This document shows, in pieces, positions 12,149 through 22,122 of a stretch of 64,000 nt of DNA. The stretch is taken from the NCBI RefSeq assembly GCF_036373705.1, contig NC_089864.1, forward strand, positions 2,040,501 to 2,104,500. The letters run 5' to 3'. Made by a program: the position numbers and the translations under genes. Source of the DNA: Amia ocellicauda. Lineage: Eukaryota > Chordata > Actinopteri > Amiiformes > Amiidae. How positions within the stretch are numbered: position 1 is the stretch's first letter; every line of letters starts with the position of its first letter. The notes beneath the pieces were generated by a model that saw nothing but the letters and a program-made list of their open reading frames with translations, was not told the DNA's origin and did not search any database.

Positions 12149-13366
12149 TCACCTAAAGGATTATTAGGAACACCATACTAATACTGTGTTTGACCCCCTT
12201 TCGCCTTCAGAACTGCCTTAATTCTACTTGGCATTGATTCAACAAGGTGCTGAAAGCATTCTTTAGAAATGTTGGCCCATATTGATAGGATAGCATCTTG
12301 CAGTTGATGGAGATTTGTGGGATGCACATCCAGGGCACGAAGCTCCCGTTCCACCACATCCCAAAGATGCTCTATTGGGTTGAGATCTGGTGACGGTGGG
12401 AGCCAGTTTAGTACAGTGAACTCATTGTCATGTTCAAGAAACCAATTTGAAATGATTCGACCTTTGTGACATGGTGCATTATCCTGCTGGAAGTAGCCAT
12501 CAGAGGATGGGTACATGGTGGTCATAACGGGATGGACATGGTCAGAAACAATGCTCAGGTAGGCCGTGGCATTTAAACGATGCCCAATTGGCACTAAGGG
12601 GCCTAAAGTGTGCCAAGAAAACATCCCCCACACCATTACACCACCACCACCAGCCTGCACAGTGGTAACAAGGCATGATGGATCCATGTTCTCATTCTGT
12701 TTACGCCAAATTCTGACTCTACCATCTGAATGTCTCAACAGAAATCGAGACTCATCAGACCAGGCAACATTTTTCCAGTCTTCAACTGTCCAATTTTGGT
12801 GAGCTTGTGCAAATTGTAGCCTCTTTTTCCTATTTGTAGTGGAGATGAGTGGTACCCGGTGGGGTCTTCTGCTGTTGTAGCCCATCCGCCTCAAGGTTGT
12901 ACGTGTTGTGGCTTCACAAATGCTTTGCTGCATACCTCGGTTGTAACGAGTGGTTATTTCAGTCAAAGTTGCTCTTCTATCAGCTTGAATCAGTCGGCCC
13001 ATTCTCCTCTGACCTCTAGCATCAACAAGGCATTTTCGCCCACAGGACTGCCGCATACTGGATGTTTTTCCCTTTTCACACCATTCTTTGTAAACCCTAG
13101 AAATGGTTGTGCGTGAAAATCCCAGTAACTGAGCAGATTGTGAAATACTCAGACCGGCCCGTCTGGCACCAACAACCATGCCACACTCAAAATTGCTTAA
13201 ATCACCTTTCTTTCCCATTCAGACATTCAGTTTGGAGTTCAGGAGATTGTCTTGACCAGGACCACACCCCTAAATGCATTGAAGCAACTGCCATGTGATT
13301 GGTTGGTTAGATAATTGCATTAATGAGAAATTGAACAGGTGTTTCTAATAATCCTTTAGGTGAGTG
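12146..13366 (-). mobile_element. Full-length Tc1/mariner element, copy 1 (DD36E type)
   Basis: The 1221-bp element is bounded by TA duplications. Its terminal inverted repeats begin CACTCACCTAAAGGATTATT and end with the exact mirror AATAATCCTTTAGGTGAGTG. It carries one open transposase on the minus strand (12178-13218). Copies 2 and 3 are at 39405 and 44810. Confidence 0.95.
12178..13218 (-). CDS. Tc1/mariner transposase, uninterrupted (346 aa)
   Basis: This is a cut-and-paste transposase. The N-terminus (about residues 1-110) carries paired helix-turn-helix motifs (SQSAQLLGFSRTTISRVYKE; RRPHRVP linker). The RNase-H-like core has the first Asp in AWSDESRF, the glycine-rich box GGGGVMVWG, the second Asp in QQDNAPCH and the Glu in PDLNPIEHLW. 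Thirty-six residues separate the second Asp from the Glu, so it is DD36E, the spacing described for the Incomer group, rather than the DD34E of classical Tc1. The frame is open from start to stop, with the usual length of about 340 residues, and lies inside intact terminal repeats, so the copy could be recently active. Substitutions relative to copies 2 and 3 (for example LPPSPD versus PPQSPD before the Glu, and SMPSR versus SMPRR) might still impair it. Confidence 0.95.
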   Translation of the reverse strand: MGKKGDLSNFECGMVVGARRAGLSISQSAQLLGFSRTTISRVYKEWCEKGKTSSMRQSCGRKCLVDARGQRRMGRLIQADRRATLTEITTRYNRGMQQSICEATTRTTLRRMGYNSRRPHRVPLISTTNRKKRLQFAQAHQNWTVEDWKNVAWSDESRFLLRHSDGRVRIWRKQNENMDPSCLVTTVQAGGGGVMVWGMFSWHTLGPLVPIGHRLNATAYLSIVSDHVHPVMTTMYPSSDGYFQQDNAPCHKGRIISNWFLEHDNEFTVLNWLPPSPDLNPIEHLWDVVERELRALDVHPTNLHQLQDAILSIWANISKECFQHLVESMPSRIKAVLKAKGGQTQY

Positions 13367-13394
13367 TATATTAGACATCATCATCATCATCATC

Positions 13395-13445
13395 AGGACA
13401 GCAGTGTGGAGTAGTGGTTAGGGCTCAGTATCTGAGGGTCGTGTA
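13395..13445 (+). mobile_element. tRNA-type SINE head fragment
   Basis: GTGTGGAGTAGTGGTTAGGG followed by CTGAGGGTCGTG matches the A-box region of the SINE at 17732. The B-box part is lost here. Confidence 0.55.
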
Positions 13446-13460
13446 GGAAAATCCATGCCA

Positions 13461-13653
13461 AAATTAAAAATAAATACAGAGAGAAATGAATGAATAAATA
13501 AATGTTGAAATATATTTTAAATAAATAAATAAATAAATCCATAAATAAATGTTGAATTAAATACATAAATAAATACATGTCTTATTTATTTTGACATATT
13601 TATGTATTTATTGATTTATGTATTTATTATTTTCTCTCTGTATTTATTTTGAA
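13461..13653. repeat. AAATA-rich foldback element
   Basis: A perfect 20-bp inverted repeat, AAAATAAATACAGAGAGAAA and its mirror, closes about 190 bp of (AAATA)n-type sequence. It is probably a foldback miniature element, with no coding capacity. Confidence 0.6.
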
Positions 13654-14589
13654 TGTAATATTGTTCTGATTCATTTAGTGTCTTTGCTCCTGCCTTGTCA
13701 CACTGCCTGATAAATTTGTCTCTGTTCTTCAGTATTGCATTTAATGTTGTTTTCTGGTAAGGTCCCTTCTGTCGATATTTGCATTAGGGTTTTTTCAAAT
13801 TTGATATGTCATTTATGCATTTAATTTTTTTCTCAATATGTTTACTTGTCATTCTCATACTACAGTTGGCTAATAAGTGCCAATGACAAGAGCGTCTCCA
13901 AAGATTTGTTTTACTATCCTGATTGTACATTAAGAAAACAACAACTTAAAGAGTCCGTTTTAACCAGAGGAATCCCGCATTAAAAGCCACGCTATTTAGC
14001 CTGTCCAGTGCGTTGTACACAGAGATCAGTTGTTAGCGCAGTGCACCCGTATGAAGCGGATAAAAGGTGAAGAGGACGTGATACTCAGAATGGACACCAG
14101 GGGGCGCCAAACGCCATGACTTAATAGCACCTCTGATTCCCCAAAAGTGATTTGAAAGTATGGCGCATGTTTTTGCACTTTTCACTTTTTAATAATACTG
14201 TATCGTTCTAAGGGGGGCAGAAGGAGCAGTTTGGAGAGAAGGTGTGTTGGATAGAGAAAAGGAGGGAAACGTGTATTCACCTTAACTGTATACTTGTTCA
14301 ATACCCGAGTTCGGCTACCGAGGAGAGCTGTTCGTTTGTTTGGACCGTGTAAGGCTGTGTGCTGGAGCCGAGAAAAGGGCCACAAATAAACCGGTTATTG
14401 GTGACGTTATTTGTTGTGCAGAACTCTTTTGTCTTTATTATTTACTGTGATCGACCGCAAGTCATCACAATACAATTATTGATCTGTGTTCAACAAACTG
14501 TGAATCTATGGCATTTAAACAAGTACAGGTACACTTTAATTAATAGTATTCCTTAAACAAACCTCTAGAATATACATCAGCACAGCACA

Positions 14590-14790
14590 TTTGAATGTTT
14601 GAATTTAACACCATGAGAGTTCAACTTAACACTTTTGAAGTGTATATATGGGAACCACCACAAAAGTGTTAAATCAACACTTTCTCTGAATTCATTTTTA
14701 ACACTTTGAGTGTTCAACATAAACACCAGATCAGTGCTAATAGCACTGTGCTCAGTGTTGAAACAGCATTTCCCCAGCACTAGGTAGAGT
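14590..14790. repeat. AACACT-rich dispersed repeat, copy A
   Basis: Repeated TTAACACTTT/AGTGTT motifs in both orientations share the block TTGAAGTGTAnATG...ACCA(C/T)C with 16145-16260. The ends are not defined, but it is probably a non-autonomous DNA element. Confidence 0.45.
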
Positions 14791-15093
14791 GAGAAATGTA
14801 CTCTGTACCAGTGTAAGCAACACAACCCCGCAAAACATCATTAGTACATTTAATGGCACGAGTGGTGCGGACAGCACTGATCACGTTGGGGTTGTTTTCA
14901 CTGATTTATATTATTTGTGTGTTATTCTTATTGCTGTTGCACTAATTCACCATTGTGTGTATTTCCTTTTATTGCTGGTTGCGTGTGGGTTGATTGCGTG
15001 TTTATGATTTAATTATATCTATCGGTATTGGGTTATTGGTAAGGTGCTGTGTATGCCCCATTAGCGGACATTCCCACGTAGATTTGATAGGTA

Positions 15094-15136
15094 CTGTCCA
15101 CTGTCCACTGTCCACCGTCCACTGTCCACTGTCCAC
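15094..15136. repeat. (CTGTCCA)n minisatellite
   Basis: Six near-perfect 7-bp units are visible. On the minus strand they stay open in frame, which explains an apparent ORF. Confidence 0.85.
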
Positions 15137-16140
15137 AACACGATTGTTTTCACCTGAGTCTCCTTTTACAGCAGAGAAACACGGAGACACGGAGACACCA
15201 CAGCAAGCAGCAGGGCGGCAGGGGCGTTTTCCCATGTTGGGCCCCCACCAATTGCCTGGGATGCCAACCCCCTTGCGACGCCCCTGTGCGAGTGACAAGG
15301 GTTTATTCGGTGGATTACAGATCACTGGGGAGCAATCGGACAGGACCCGAGGATCAGAGCAGAGCAGATCGGCGGAGCGAATTGAGGTACTGAATCGGGA
15401 TTATATGTGTACTGAAATGAACAGAGTGCGGATCCGCTTGTGAAGGCACTTTATTGAAATAAGGAAGAGTGTGCCCAATCTGCTTTGATTCGGATCGAGA
15501 TATTGTACCGTCTTCTCTCTGCTGAAAAGACCACCCATTGCGGCGACGGGATGTGCTGCTGTGACGGAGGCTAATGGGCTCCACTCTTCTGCATGTGTTC
15601 ACAGACTCTCCTGGTCGGCGTGGTGTGCCAGGACGTGGGTACATGCTCTATTTTGCACAAGGACTTACTTTAATGATCTTTTGCTTGCAGCACTTTGACC
15701 TCATTGTCTTTTACAGACCCCTTCGACAAAGGCGAGGGTCTTGCGGCTACAACGGCGGCGGGCACTTACCTGCGGGGCCCGTGTGTGGTGCCAGCTGTGG
15801 GAATACACTGAGAGCTTGAGTTTAGGGAGAAGTAGACAACTTTTTAGCTTGTGTATATATATTTTTAGTAATTGTTTGTTTATTATCATATTGAGGTGAT
15901 TAGCATTTTAGGATTTTAGCTTGCCCTGTTTTAGTAAAGGCATTATTTAGTTTGATTAATATTGAAAAGGTTCCTACTATTGTAACTGTAATATTGATTG
16001 TGATCCTGTGGATGTGGTACTGAAAGACGTCGTGCCCTGTATCGGTTACAACTATTGTAAAAATAATTATTGTGGGTGCGTTGAGCTCTTCCCTCATTAA
16101 AAAGGAAGTGGCGTCTGGTTTGGCGTGGTCACCCCTAGCA
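15137..16140. other. Unique-looking intergenic sequence
   Basis: A short GC-rich block at 15216-15288 has CAGGGGCG...CGCCCCTG ends and may be a tiny hAT-like miniature. Nothing else here is recognised. Open frames are short and overlap on both strands. Confidence 0.3.
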
Positions 16141-16144
16141 CCCA

Positions 16145-16800
16145 TAGGTGGTGACATTAACACTATAGGTGTTCAAATCAACCCTTTGAAAGTGTACATG
16201 CAGGACCATCCAAAAAGTTTTAAATCAACACTCCAGCATTGCTGGGTTCCCAACACTTCTATAGCAGTCCTTTATATATACATGCATATAATCTAAAAAT
16301 GTATTGTAATTCCATTGGTTTCATACTTATCTTTTAAGCAAATACCCAGACCCAGTAAGACAAGTAAACTAGTCACGCATATACAGGTCATGCTCACAAG
16401 CAGAGAAATACACAAATGGAAATAAAATAAAAATGTGCTAGGTGTTGACTCAGAGACATGACTTCCGATTTAGGGTAGGAAAACACAAATATAAATATAT
16501 TGGCGGGTGAGGACACATTGTACACTTAAACAATAATTGCTTTACACAAAAGTGCTTCAATAAAAAATAACACAACATATTTTTCTGGAACCTACCACAA
16601 TGCATTGTGGGCAAGTTTACTTATTTGGTTTTACACCAGTACAGTGTAAATTCAACACTCTTTATTTTGACACCCAGTATTAACACTGACTCTTGGTTTA
16701 ACTCTCAGAGTGTTAATTTCACCCACTGAGTGATGAAACAACAATGATTTTTAATACTACATTTTAACACTGTAATTTTAACACTATAGATTTTGCTGTG
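16145..16800. repeat. AACACT-rich dispersed repeats, copy B region
   Basis: 16145-16260 is homologous to 14590-14700. 16640-16800 is a second cluster of TTTAACACT/AGTGTTAA motifs ending directly before a Tc1 insertion at 16809. Confidence 0.45.
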
Positions 16801-16808
16801 AGTATGTA

Positions 16809-17691
16809 CACCAATCAGCCATAACATTATGACCACTGACAGGTGAAGTGAATAACACTGATAATCTCGTTTTCATGGCACCTGTCAGTGGGTGGGATAT
16901 ATTAGGCAGCAAGTGAACATTTTGTCCTCAGAGTTGATGTGTTAGAAGCAGGAAAAATGGGCAGCGTAAGGATCTGAGCGACTTTGACAAGGGCCACATT
17001 GTGATGGCTAGACGACTGGGTCAGATCATCTCCAAAACTGCAGCTCTTGTGGGTGTTCCCGGTCTGCAGTGGTCAGTACCTATCAAAAGTGTCCAAGGAA
17101 GGAAAAACGGTGAACCGGCGACAGGGTCATGGGCGGCCAAGGCTCACTGATGCACGTGGGGAGCGAAGGCTGGCCCGTGTGGTCCGATCCAACAGACGAG
17201 CTACTGTAGCTCAAATTGCTGAAAAAGTGAATGCTGGTTCTGATAGAAAGGTGTCAGAACACACAGTGCGTCGCAGTTTGTTGCGTATGGGGCTGCGTAG
17301 CCGCAGACCAGTCAGGGTGCCCATGCTGATCCCTGTCCACTGCCGAAAGCGCCTACAATGGGCACGTGAGCATCAGAACTGGACCACGGAGCAATGGAAG
17401 AAGGTGGCCTGGTCTGATGAATCACGAGTTCAAGGTGTTGACTTGTCCTCCAAATTCCCCAGATCTCAATCCAATCGAGCACCTGTGGGATGTGCTGGAC
17501 AAACAAGTCCGATCCATGGAGGCCCCACCTCGCAACTTACAGGACTTAAAGGATCTGCTGCTGACGTCTTGGTGTCAGATACCACAGCACACCTTCAGAG
17601 GTCTAGTGGAGTCCATGCCTCGACGGGTCAGGGCTGTTTTGGGACCACAACAATATTAGGCAGGTGGTCATAATGTTATGGCTAATCAGTG
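16809..17691 (+). mobile_element. Tc1/mariner family B copy with internal deletion
   Basis: The 883-bp element has TIRs CACCAATCAGCCATAACATT...GGCTAATCAGTG and TA on both sides. It holds the transposase HTH and first Asp, then a deletion that joins into the C-terminal part in another frame. Confidence 0.9.
16950..17659 (+). pseudogene. Family-B Tc1 transposase, deleted and frameshifted
   Basis: The plus strand reads EKVNAGSDRKVSEHTVRRSL, RSRRPVRVP, REHQNWTTEQWKKVAWSDES and then breaks at about 17430. The C-terminal part reappears in another frame as [17 protein letters not shown]...ESMPRRVRAVL up to 17659. The stretch with the second catalytic Asp and the glycine-rich box is absent, so it cannot be active. 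A stop or frame change near 17000 also breaks the N-terminus. Confidence 0.85.
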
Positions 17692-17731
17692 TATATATGA
17701 AACTATCCATTATATACATCATCATCATCAT

Positions 17732-17966
17732 GACAGCGGTGTGGAGTACCGGTTAGGGCTCTGGATTCCTGAGTGGAGGGTCGTGGGTGAAATCGCATGA
17801 GTGTTGTTTCTCTTGGAAAATCTATTTAATTCTCAGTGGATGTGCGTCTGTCGTGCACCTGTTTCCATAATGAAAGACAGACATCCTCTGAATTTAAGGG
17901 GTTTTAGCCTTTGTGGTACAATTGTACATTTCGCCCTGGCTATGGGCTTCTGCTAAGAAATAAATT
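17732..17966 (+). mobile_element. tRNA-derived SINE with L2-type 3' tail
   Basis: The head GTGTGGAGTACCGGTTAGGG carries a pol III A-box. GTCGTGGGTGAAATCGC stands at the B-box. The tail TTCGCCCTGGCTATGGGCTT then CTGCTAAGAAATAAA matches the 3' end of the L2-like LINE at 57645-59745. A long ATT/ATA run follows as the retroposition tail. Confidence 0.75.
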
Positions 17967-17987
17967 ATATTATTATTATTATTATTT

Positions 17988-18039
<52 letters not shown>

Positions 18040-18040
18040 A
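17967..18040. repeat. (ATT)n/(ATA)n microsatellite
   Basis: Trinucleotide tail of the SINE immediately upstream. Confidence 0.9.
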
Positions 18041-18487
18041 TATATCGGCTATATTAAATATTTGTATTTTCTGATTTGTTTGGTGACTTTGCTCCTGTCT
18101 TGTCAAACTGTCTGACAGATTTGTCTCTGTTCTTTATTGTTGCGTTGATTGTCACTTTAGATATGTGCAGTTGGTAATTTTCCCATTTAATATGTCATTT
18201 ATTAATTTAATTTGTTTCTAAATACCTTTTTTCATCATTCTCATACTACAGTTGGCTAATAAGTGCCTATGACAAAGTGTTTTCAAACAGTTGTTTTACT
18301 ATCCTGAATGTACAATATGAATGGAAAATACAGTAACTGAAAGAGGAATTCCCCATTGAAACACATGCTATTTAGCCTGTGCAGTGCGTTGTAAACAGAG
18401 ATCAGTTGTAAGTGGAGTGCACCTGTATTAAGTGGATAAATAATAAATAGTTATAATAATTTTAAAAGGTAATGATAACGTGATACT

Positions 18488-18744
18488 GCCCAGCGATGGC
18501 CTGGCGTCCAGTGGGGGGCGTCGCAAGGGGGTAGGCATCCCATGCCTGGGGTGCCGAGCTGGAAGGGGGAATGGAGTCCCTTCTTTGCCTAGGGCCCCTA
18601 CAGACTCTAGAGTCGCCTCTGCGTCCCATCCTGGGTGTATCCCTGCCTTGTGCCCTATGCCTGCCGGGATCGGCTCCGGCTTCCCCGCGACCCTCACCAG
18701 GATAAGCGGTTTTGCAGATGGATGGATGGATTGATGGATGGATA
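18488..18744 (+). mobile_element. Retroposon with GATG tail and 14-bp TSD
   Basis: The sequence GCGTCCCATCCTGGGTGTAT...GGATAAGCGGTT followed by (GGAT)n is the well-known 3' part of a fish retroposon. It is flanked by the exact duplication GATAACGTGATACT at 18474-18487 and 18745-18758. Its middle is interrupted by a GGGGGGCGTCGCAAGGGGG-type block (about 18512-18625), likely an older hAT-like insertion. Confidence 0.8.
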
Positions 18745-19127
18745 GATAACGTGATACTCAAAATAGACACCAGGGGCGCCAATCTGCCCCAAACTAATTC
18801 GTGGGCAATATTCTTTATGACTTTTATGACCTCTGCAGACGTGATCTACTGATTTGAAAGTATGGCAATGTTCTTGCACTTTTCACTTTTTAATAATACA
18901 AATATTGATCCAGCGACTGCCTGTGTGTTTGTCTCTGAAAAATCTGTGTTCAACAAACTCTGAAATTATGGCACTTAATCAAGTACACTTTAATGAATCG
19001 TATTCTTCTACTGAATGGTGAATACTGTTAAGCACAACATCTTAAATTCACATCCATGGACTCGTAGTACTTACCAAATGCTCTTCCACCTCCAGAATAT
19101 ACATATCTGTATGTATGTGTGTATATA

Positions 19128-19217
19128 CAGTACTGTGCAGGTGTGAAAAAATGCTGTAGTAAGTAAGAATGCTTTCAAAAATAGACATTAATAGATTATA
19201 TTTATTGTCTGCCAAGA

Positions 19218-19286
<69 letters not shown>

Positions 19287-19365
19287 TAACTAAATGCAAA
19301 GTGAGTGAACAGAAGAAAAATCTAAATCAAATCCATATTTGGTGTGACCACCCTTTGCCTTCATT
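19128..19365 (+). mobile_element. Truncated mariner-type 5' end with L2-tail insertion
   Basis: The sequence starts after TA with CAGTACTGTGCAGGTGTGAA and continues with GCTTTCAAAAATAGACATTA and TTTGGTGTGACCACCCTTTG, as in a common fish Tc1/mariner family. It then ends abruptly in (AT)n. Inside, TGTCTGCCAAGAAATAATAA plus (ATA)n (19208-19287) is an extremely 5'-truncated L2-tail insertion. Confidence 0.65.
19219..19287. repeat. (ATA)n microsatellite
   Basis: About 23 ATA units follow an L2-type tail. Confidence 0.95.
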
Positions 19366-19818
19366 AACATATATATATATATATATATATATATGCTAAC
19401 TCACATATGACATCCATGTACTCAGCCAATAGAAATACTTGTGGCTTGATAAATGAGAACTGTGTGCTATTCTTCTTCTCACATCCTGTTTATAAGAAGC
19501 ATCAATGCAGGGGTCTGGTGCTGTGGTTAGCGCATCTCTGCAAAGGGCAGTAAAACAGGAAGTCAAGCCCCAAGACCACTGCAGAGACCGGAAGGGAGGG
19601 CCATGCACACGGTCGGCTCACAGACCAAATCAAATAAGAAGTTTCCATTTTATTTTGCACAAACAATAATACCTTGTGTGTCCATCATATGAGGCCGGTT
19701 AAACCCTTTGTATGCATCAGAGATATAAAAGGTACAGCGATATTATGTACACTGCTGTTCACACTATGAGTCCACAGGGTGTGGACAGTGTGCTTAACAG
19801 AGCTCTAACACTCTATAG

Positions 19819-20100
19819 CACTGGTTCTCAAACCTGTCCTGGAGTACCACCTACCTTGCTAGTTGTTGTTCCAACCGAGCTCTCAATTACTTAATTGAAC
19901 AATTAATTGAACTAATAACTTCATAAATCAGAGCCTTTTAAGTGAAGTATAAAATTGTATAAGAAAATTGTTTAGGAACCAACTTGTTATCAGTTACACA
20001 ATCAAAAGAGTCAAATCTAATTACTTCAATTAAGGGTTCAATTAAGTAACAGAGCTTGGTTGGAACAAAAACCAGCAGGGTAGGTGGTACTCCAGGACAG
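19819..20100. mobile_element. hAT-type palindromic element, right end lost
   Basis: The left end CACTGGTTCTCAAACCTGTC is followed by GGAGTACCACCTACC. The mirrored GGTAGGTGGTACTCCAGGAC lies at the right, but the terminal GTTTGAGAACC is missing. It is related in design to 10444-10636, and no clear TSD remains. Confidence 0.7.
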
Positions 20101-21560
20101 ACAGACCTTCTCTAGTCCACATCAGTCACTGCTTCCAAAACCTACTACTGTCCACTGATTGAGTACAGGACTGTTGTTTTGGTGTTTCTGTCTTACTGGG
20201 GCATCCAGGGGGGGGCACGATGTAACATGGTGTAGTTCGTCATTCCTTCTTCCGCACCAAGAAGAAGCAAAAAAGCATGGAAGTTAAACTCCGTCAGTTC
20301 TGCCGGTCTGTGTTGATGTATTTACTGACTCGATCTATAAATGCCTCTCTGCCTCAATCTACGGTGTCAATCAATTCACTGTCCACCTGGCCGGCGTGCT
20401 GAGGAGGGGTGCAGGGTTTGCTTCTGCACAGAGCACTGACCTGTCCTGCAGAGGCCGCGGACACAGAGACACAGCAGGACACACAGCGGAGGGGCGCAGC
20501 CCAGCAGCCCCCAGCGCACTGACAGCAGGGGAGGTTGGGGGGGGCTGGAGGAGTCACTGTTGTGTTTGCCTAAACAAAAAACACAGACCTAAATAAATAG
20601 CACAGTAGCTCTCCAGGACTAGGTGTCGGGTAAGTTGTAAGTTCGGGTTCATCGAGAGACAATCTTGTGTTTTCTTGGCCCAGGCTCTTCCGTACAGATA
20701 TAACGTGTTGACCACATTGTTTTGAAGGGGTCTAGTGTTACGTGGGCGATATAAGGACAGCTTAGTAGTAGAGTAATAGTCTTATACGCACTGTTAGAAA
20801 CGAGAATTAAAATATAATACGCAGGTAATGTAATATTGTGAAGCCAGTCTTCAGTGGCCGCGGCCATCACCCCCCAATGCCTTACAATGTGTTTCTGTAT
20901 TGTGTCTCAGGGGGACTGCAATTTATATAGTGAGGTTTTAATAATACTTAATCGTTTAATCATTGAACATTGATACATTATCATGTTATTTTCGGCCTGC
21001 TGTGCACTAGACTGTCTCTTCAACACGGGAGCTGCGCAGCCCAGCAGCGCCAGCAACGACAAGATGCACTGCACTGAGTCTGTGTGTGGGGCTGGTATAC
21101 TTGACAACTTTGAATGTATAACATATGTAGTGTTTTTTATTTATTATGTATTCATTCATGTTATTTACATATTTAAAATATCCATATTTAGATGTTTAAC
21201 AGATGTTAACTTATTTTAAAAAGTGAATTATCCCACATATGTTTAATGCATAATACGCTGTATATAACTGGTTATACAAATTATTGTATTATGCATTATT
21301 TGACATGATATAACTAATTTTCAGAAAAGCATCTTTAGGGTAAATAAGTAAAATGAATTTAAACGATTGCATTTTATATACTGTACTACGTCTTGTTGTT
21401 TGATTGCAATTGTGTTTTGTACTGAATAAATTACTTAACAAGACAAAGACATCTGCTACATGTTTGCAATAGTAACAATTTATATTAAGGTTTCTCTGTT
21501 TTCATTAACCACATAGTTTCCTTTCTTAATTAATATTTTGTTTAGCTTTAATAAGCCAAA
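20101..21560. other. Intergenic, no gene supported
   Basis: This is GC-rich around 20380-20540 and A/T-rich later. Short open frames on both strands show no domain or splice logic. Confidence 0.35.
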
Positions 21561-21565
21561 ATGTT

Positions 21566-21727
21566 GAGTAAAACTAACATATTACAGTGTTCATTAAATA
21601 ACACATAATTTGTGCTAATATTCCTACACAAAGCAACACATCTTCTGAGTAAAACTAACCCATAAATGTGTTAATTAAAGAACACATTATTTGTGCTAAT
21701 ATTCCTACACACAGCTTGTGTTAATTA
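21566..21727. repeat. Two tandem 81-bp repeats
   Basis: GAGTAAAACTAAC starts at 21566 and again at 21647. Both units contain TTTGTGCTAATATTCCTACA. Confidence 0.85.
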
Positions 21728-21975
21728 TAACATGTGTTGTCCTTAACACATTTGTTCTAAGAGTGTAGTGTTATTGCACCATTGTTGTGTGTATTAAGTT
21801 ATTTGACATTAATCGTTAATTAAAGCTTGATCAAAATTATAGTTGACAAAAGCCTACTCTTAATGTGAGTTCTGGGTCCCCTGGGGGCCAATGTCCCCCT
21901 GCTGTCTCTGCTCTCTGACACAGAAACACTTTCAAATAATCAGAGACAGACAGTTGAGACTCTGTTTAAACTGAC

Positions 21976-21982
21976 TATATAA
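21976..21982 (+). promoter_or_regulatory. Putative TATA box of the two-domain Ig receptor
   Basis: TATATAA lies about 84 bp upstream of the in-frame ATG at 22060 and 147 bp upstream of the preferred ATG at 22123. A start of transcription near 22005 would be expected. Confidence 0.4.
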
Positions 21983-22122
21983 GTAACTAATTCAGCGTGC
22001 ACTTACAGATCCACAGCAGAAGCGATATCCCACTGATCAGCCCGCTCTTTACCGGCCCCATGGAGCCGCTGCGGGGGCCAAAACTCTGGGTCCGATGCCT
22101 CCTCTTCATGTGGCCAGGCATT

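Larger units (their letters stand above)
13376..14575. repeat. Local segmental duplication, copy 1
   Basis: This sequence is homologous in the same orientation to 17705-19110. Shared landmarks in order are the ATC repeats, a SINE head, CTTTGCTCCTG(C/T)CTTGTCA, TCTCATACTACAGTTGGCTA, the GACACCAGGGG(G)CGCCAA stretch and the end CCTC(T/C)AGAATATACAT. Different secondary insertions separate the two copies. Confidence 0.75.
17705..19110. repeat. Local segmental duplication, copy 2
   Basis: This is the partner of 13376-14575, in the same orientation. It is longer because it carries a retroposon (18488-18744) and an extended ATA microsatellite that copy 1 lacks. Confidence 0.75.

Noticed and set aside
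12566..13298. Plus-strand open frames opposite the transposase
   Set aside because: They are antisense shadows of the Tc1 coding strand and recur identically in copies 2 and 3.
17732..17800. tRNA gene
   Set aside because: The A-box and B-box remnants belong to a tRNA-derived SINE with an L2 tail; no cloverleaf is intact.
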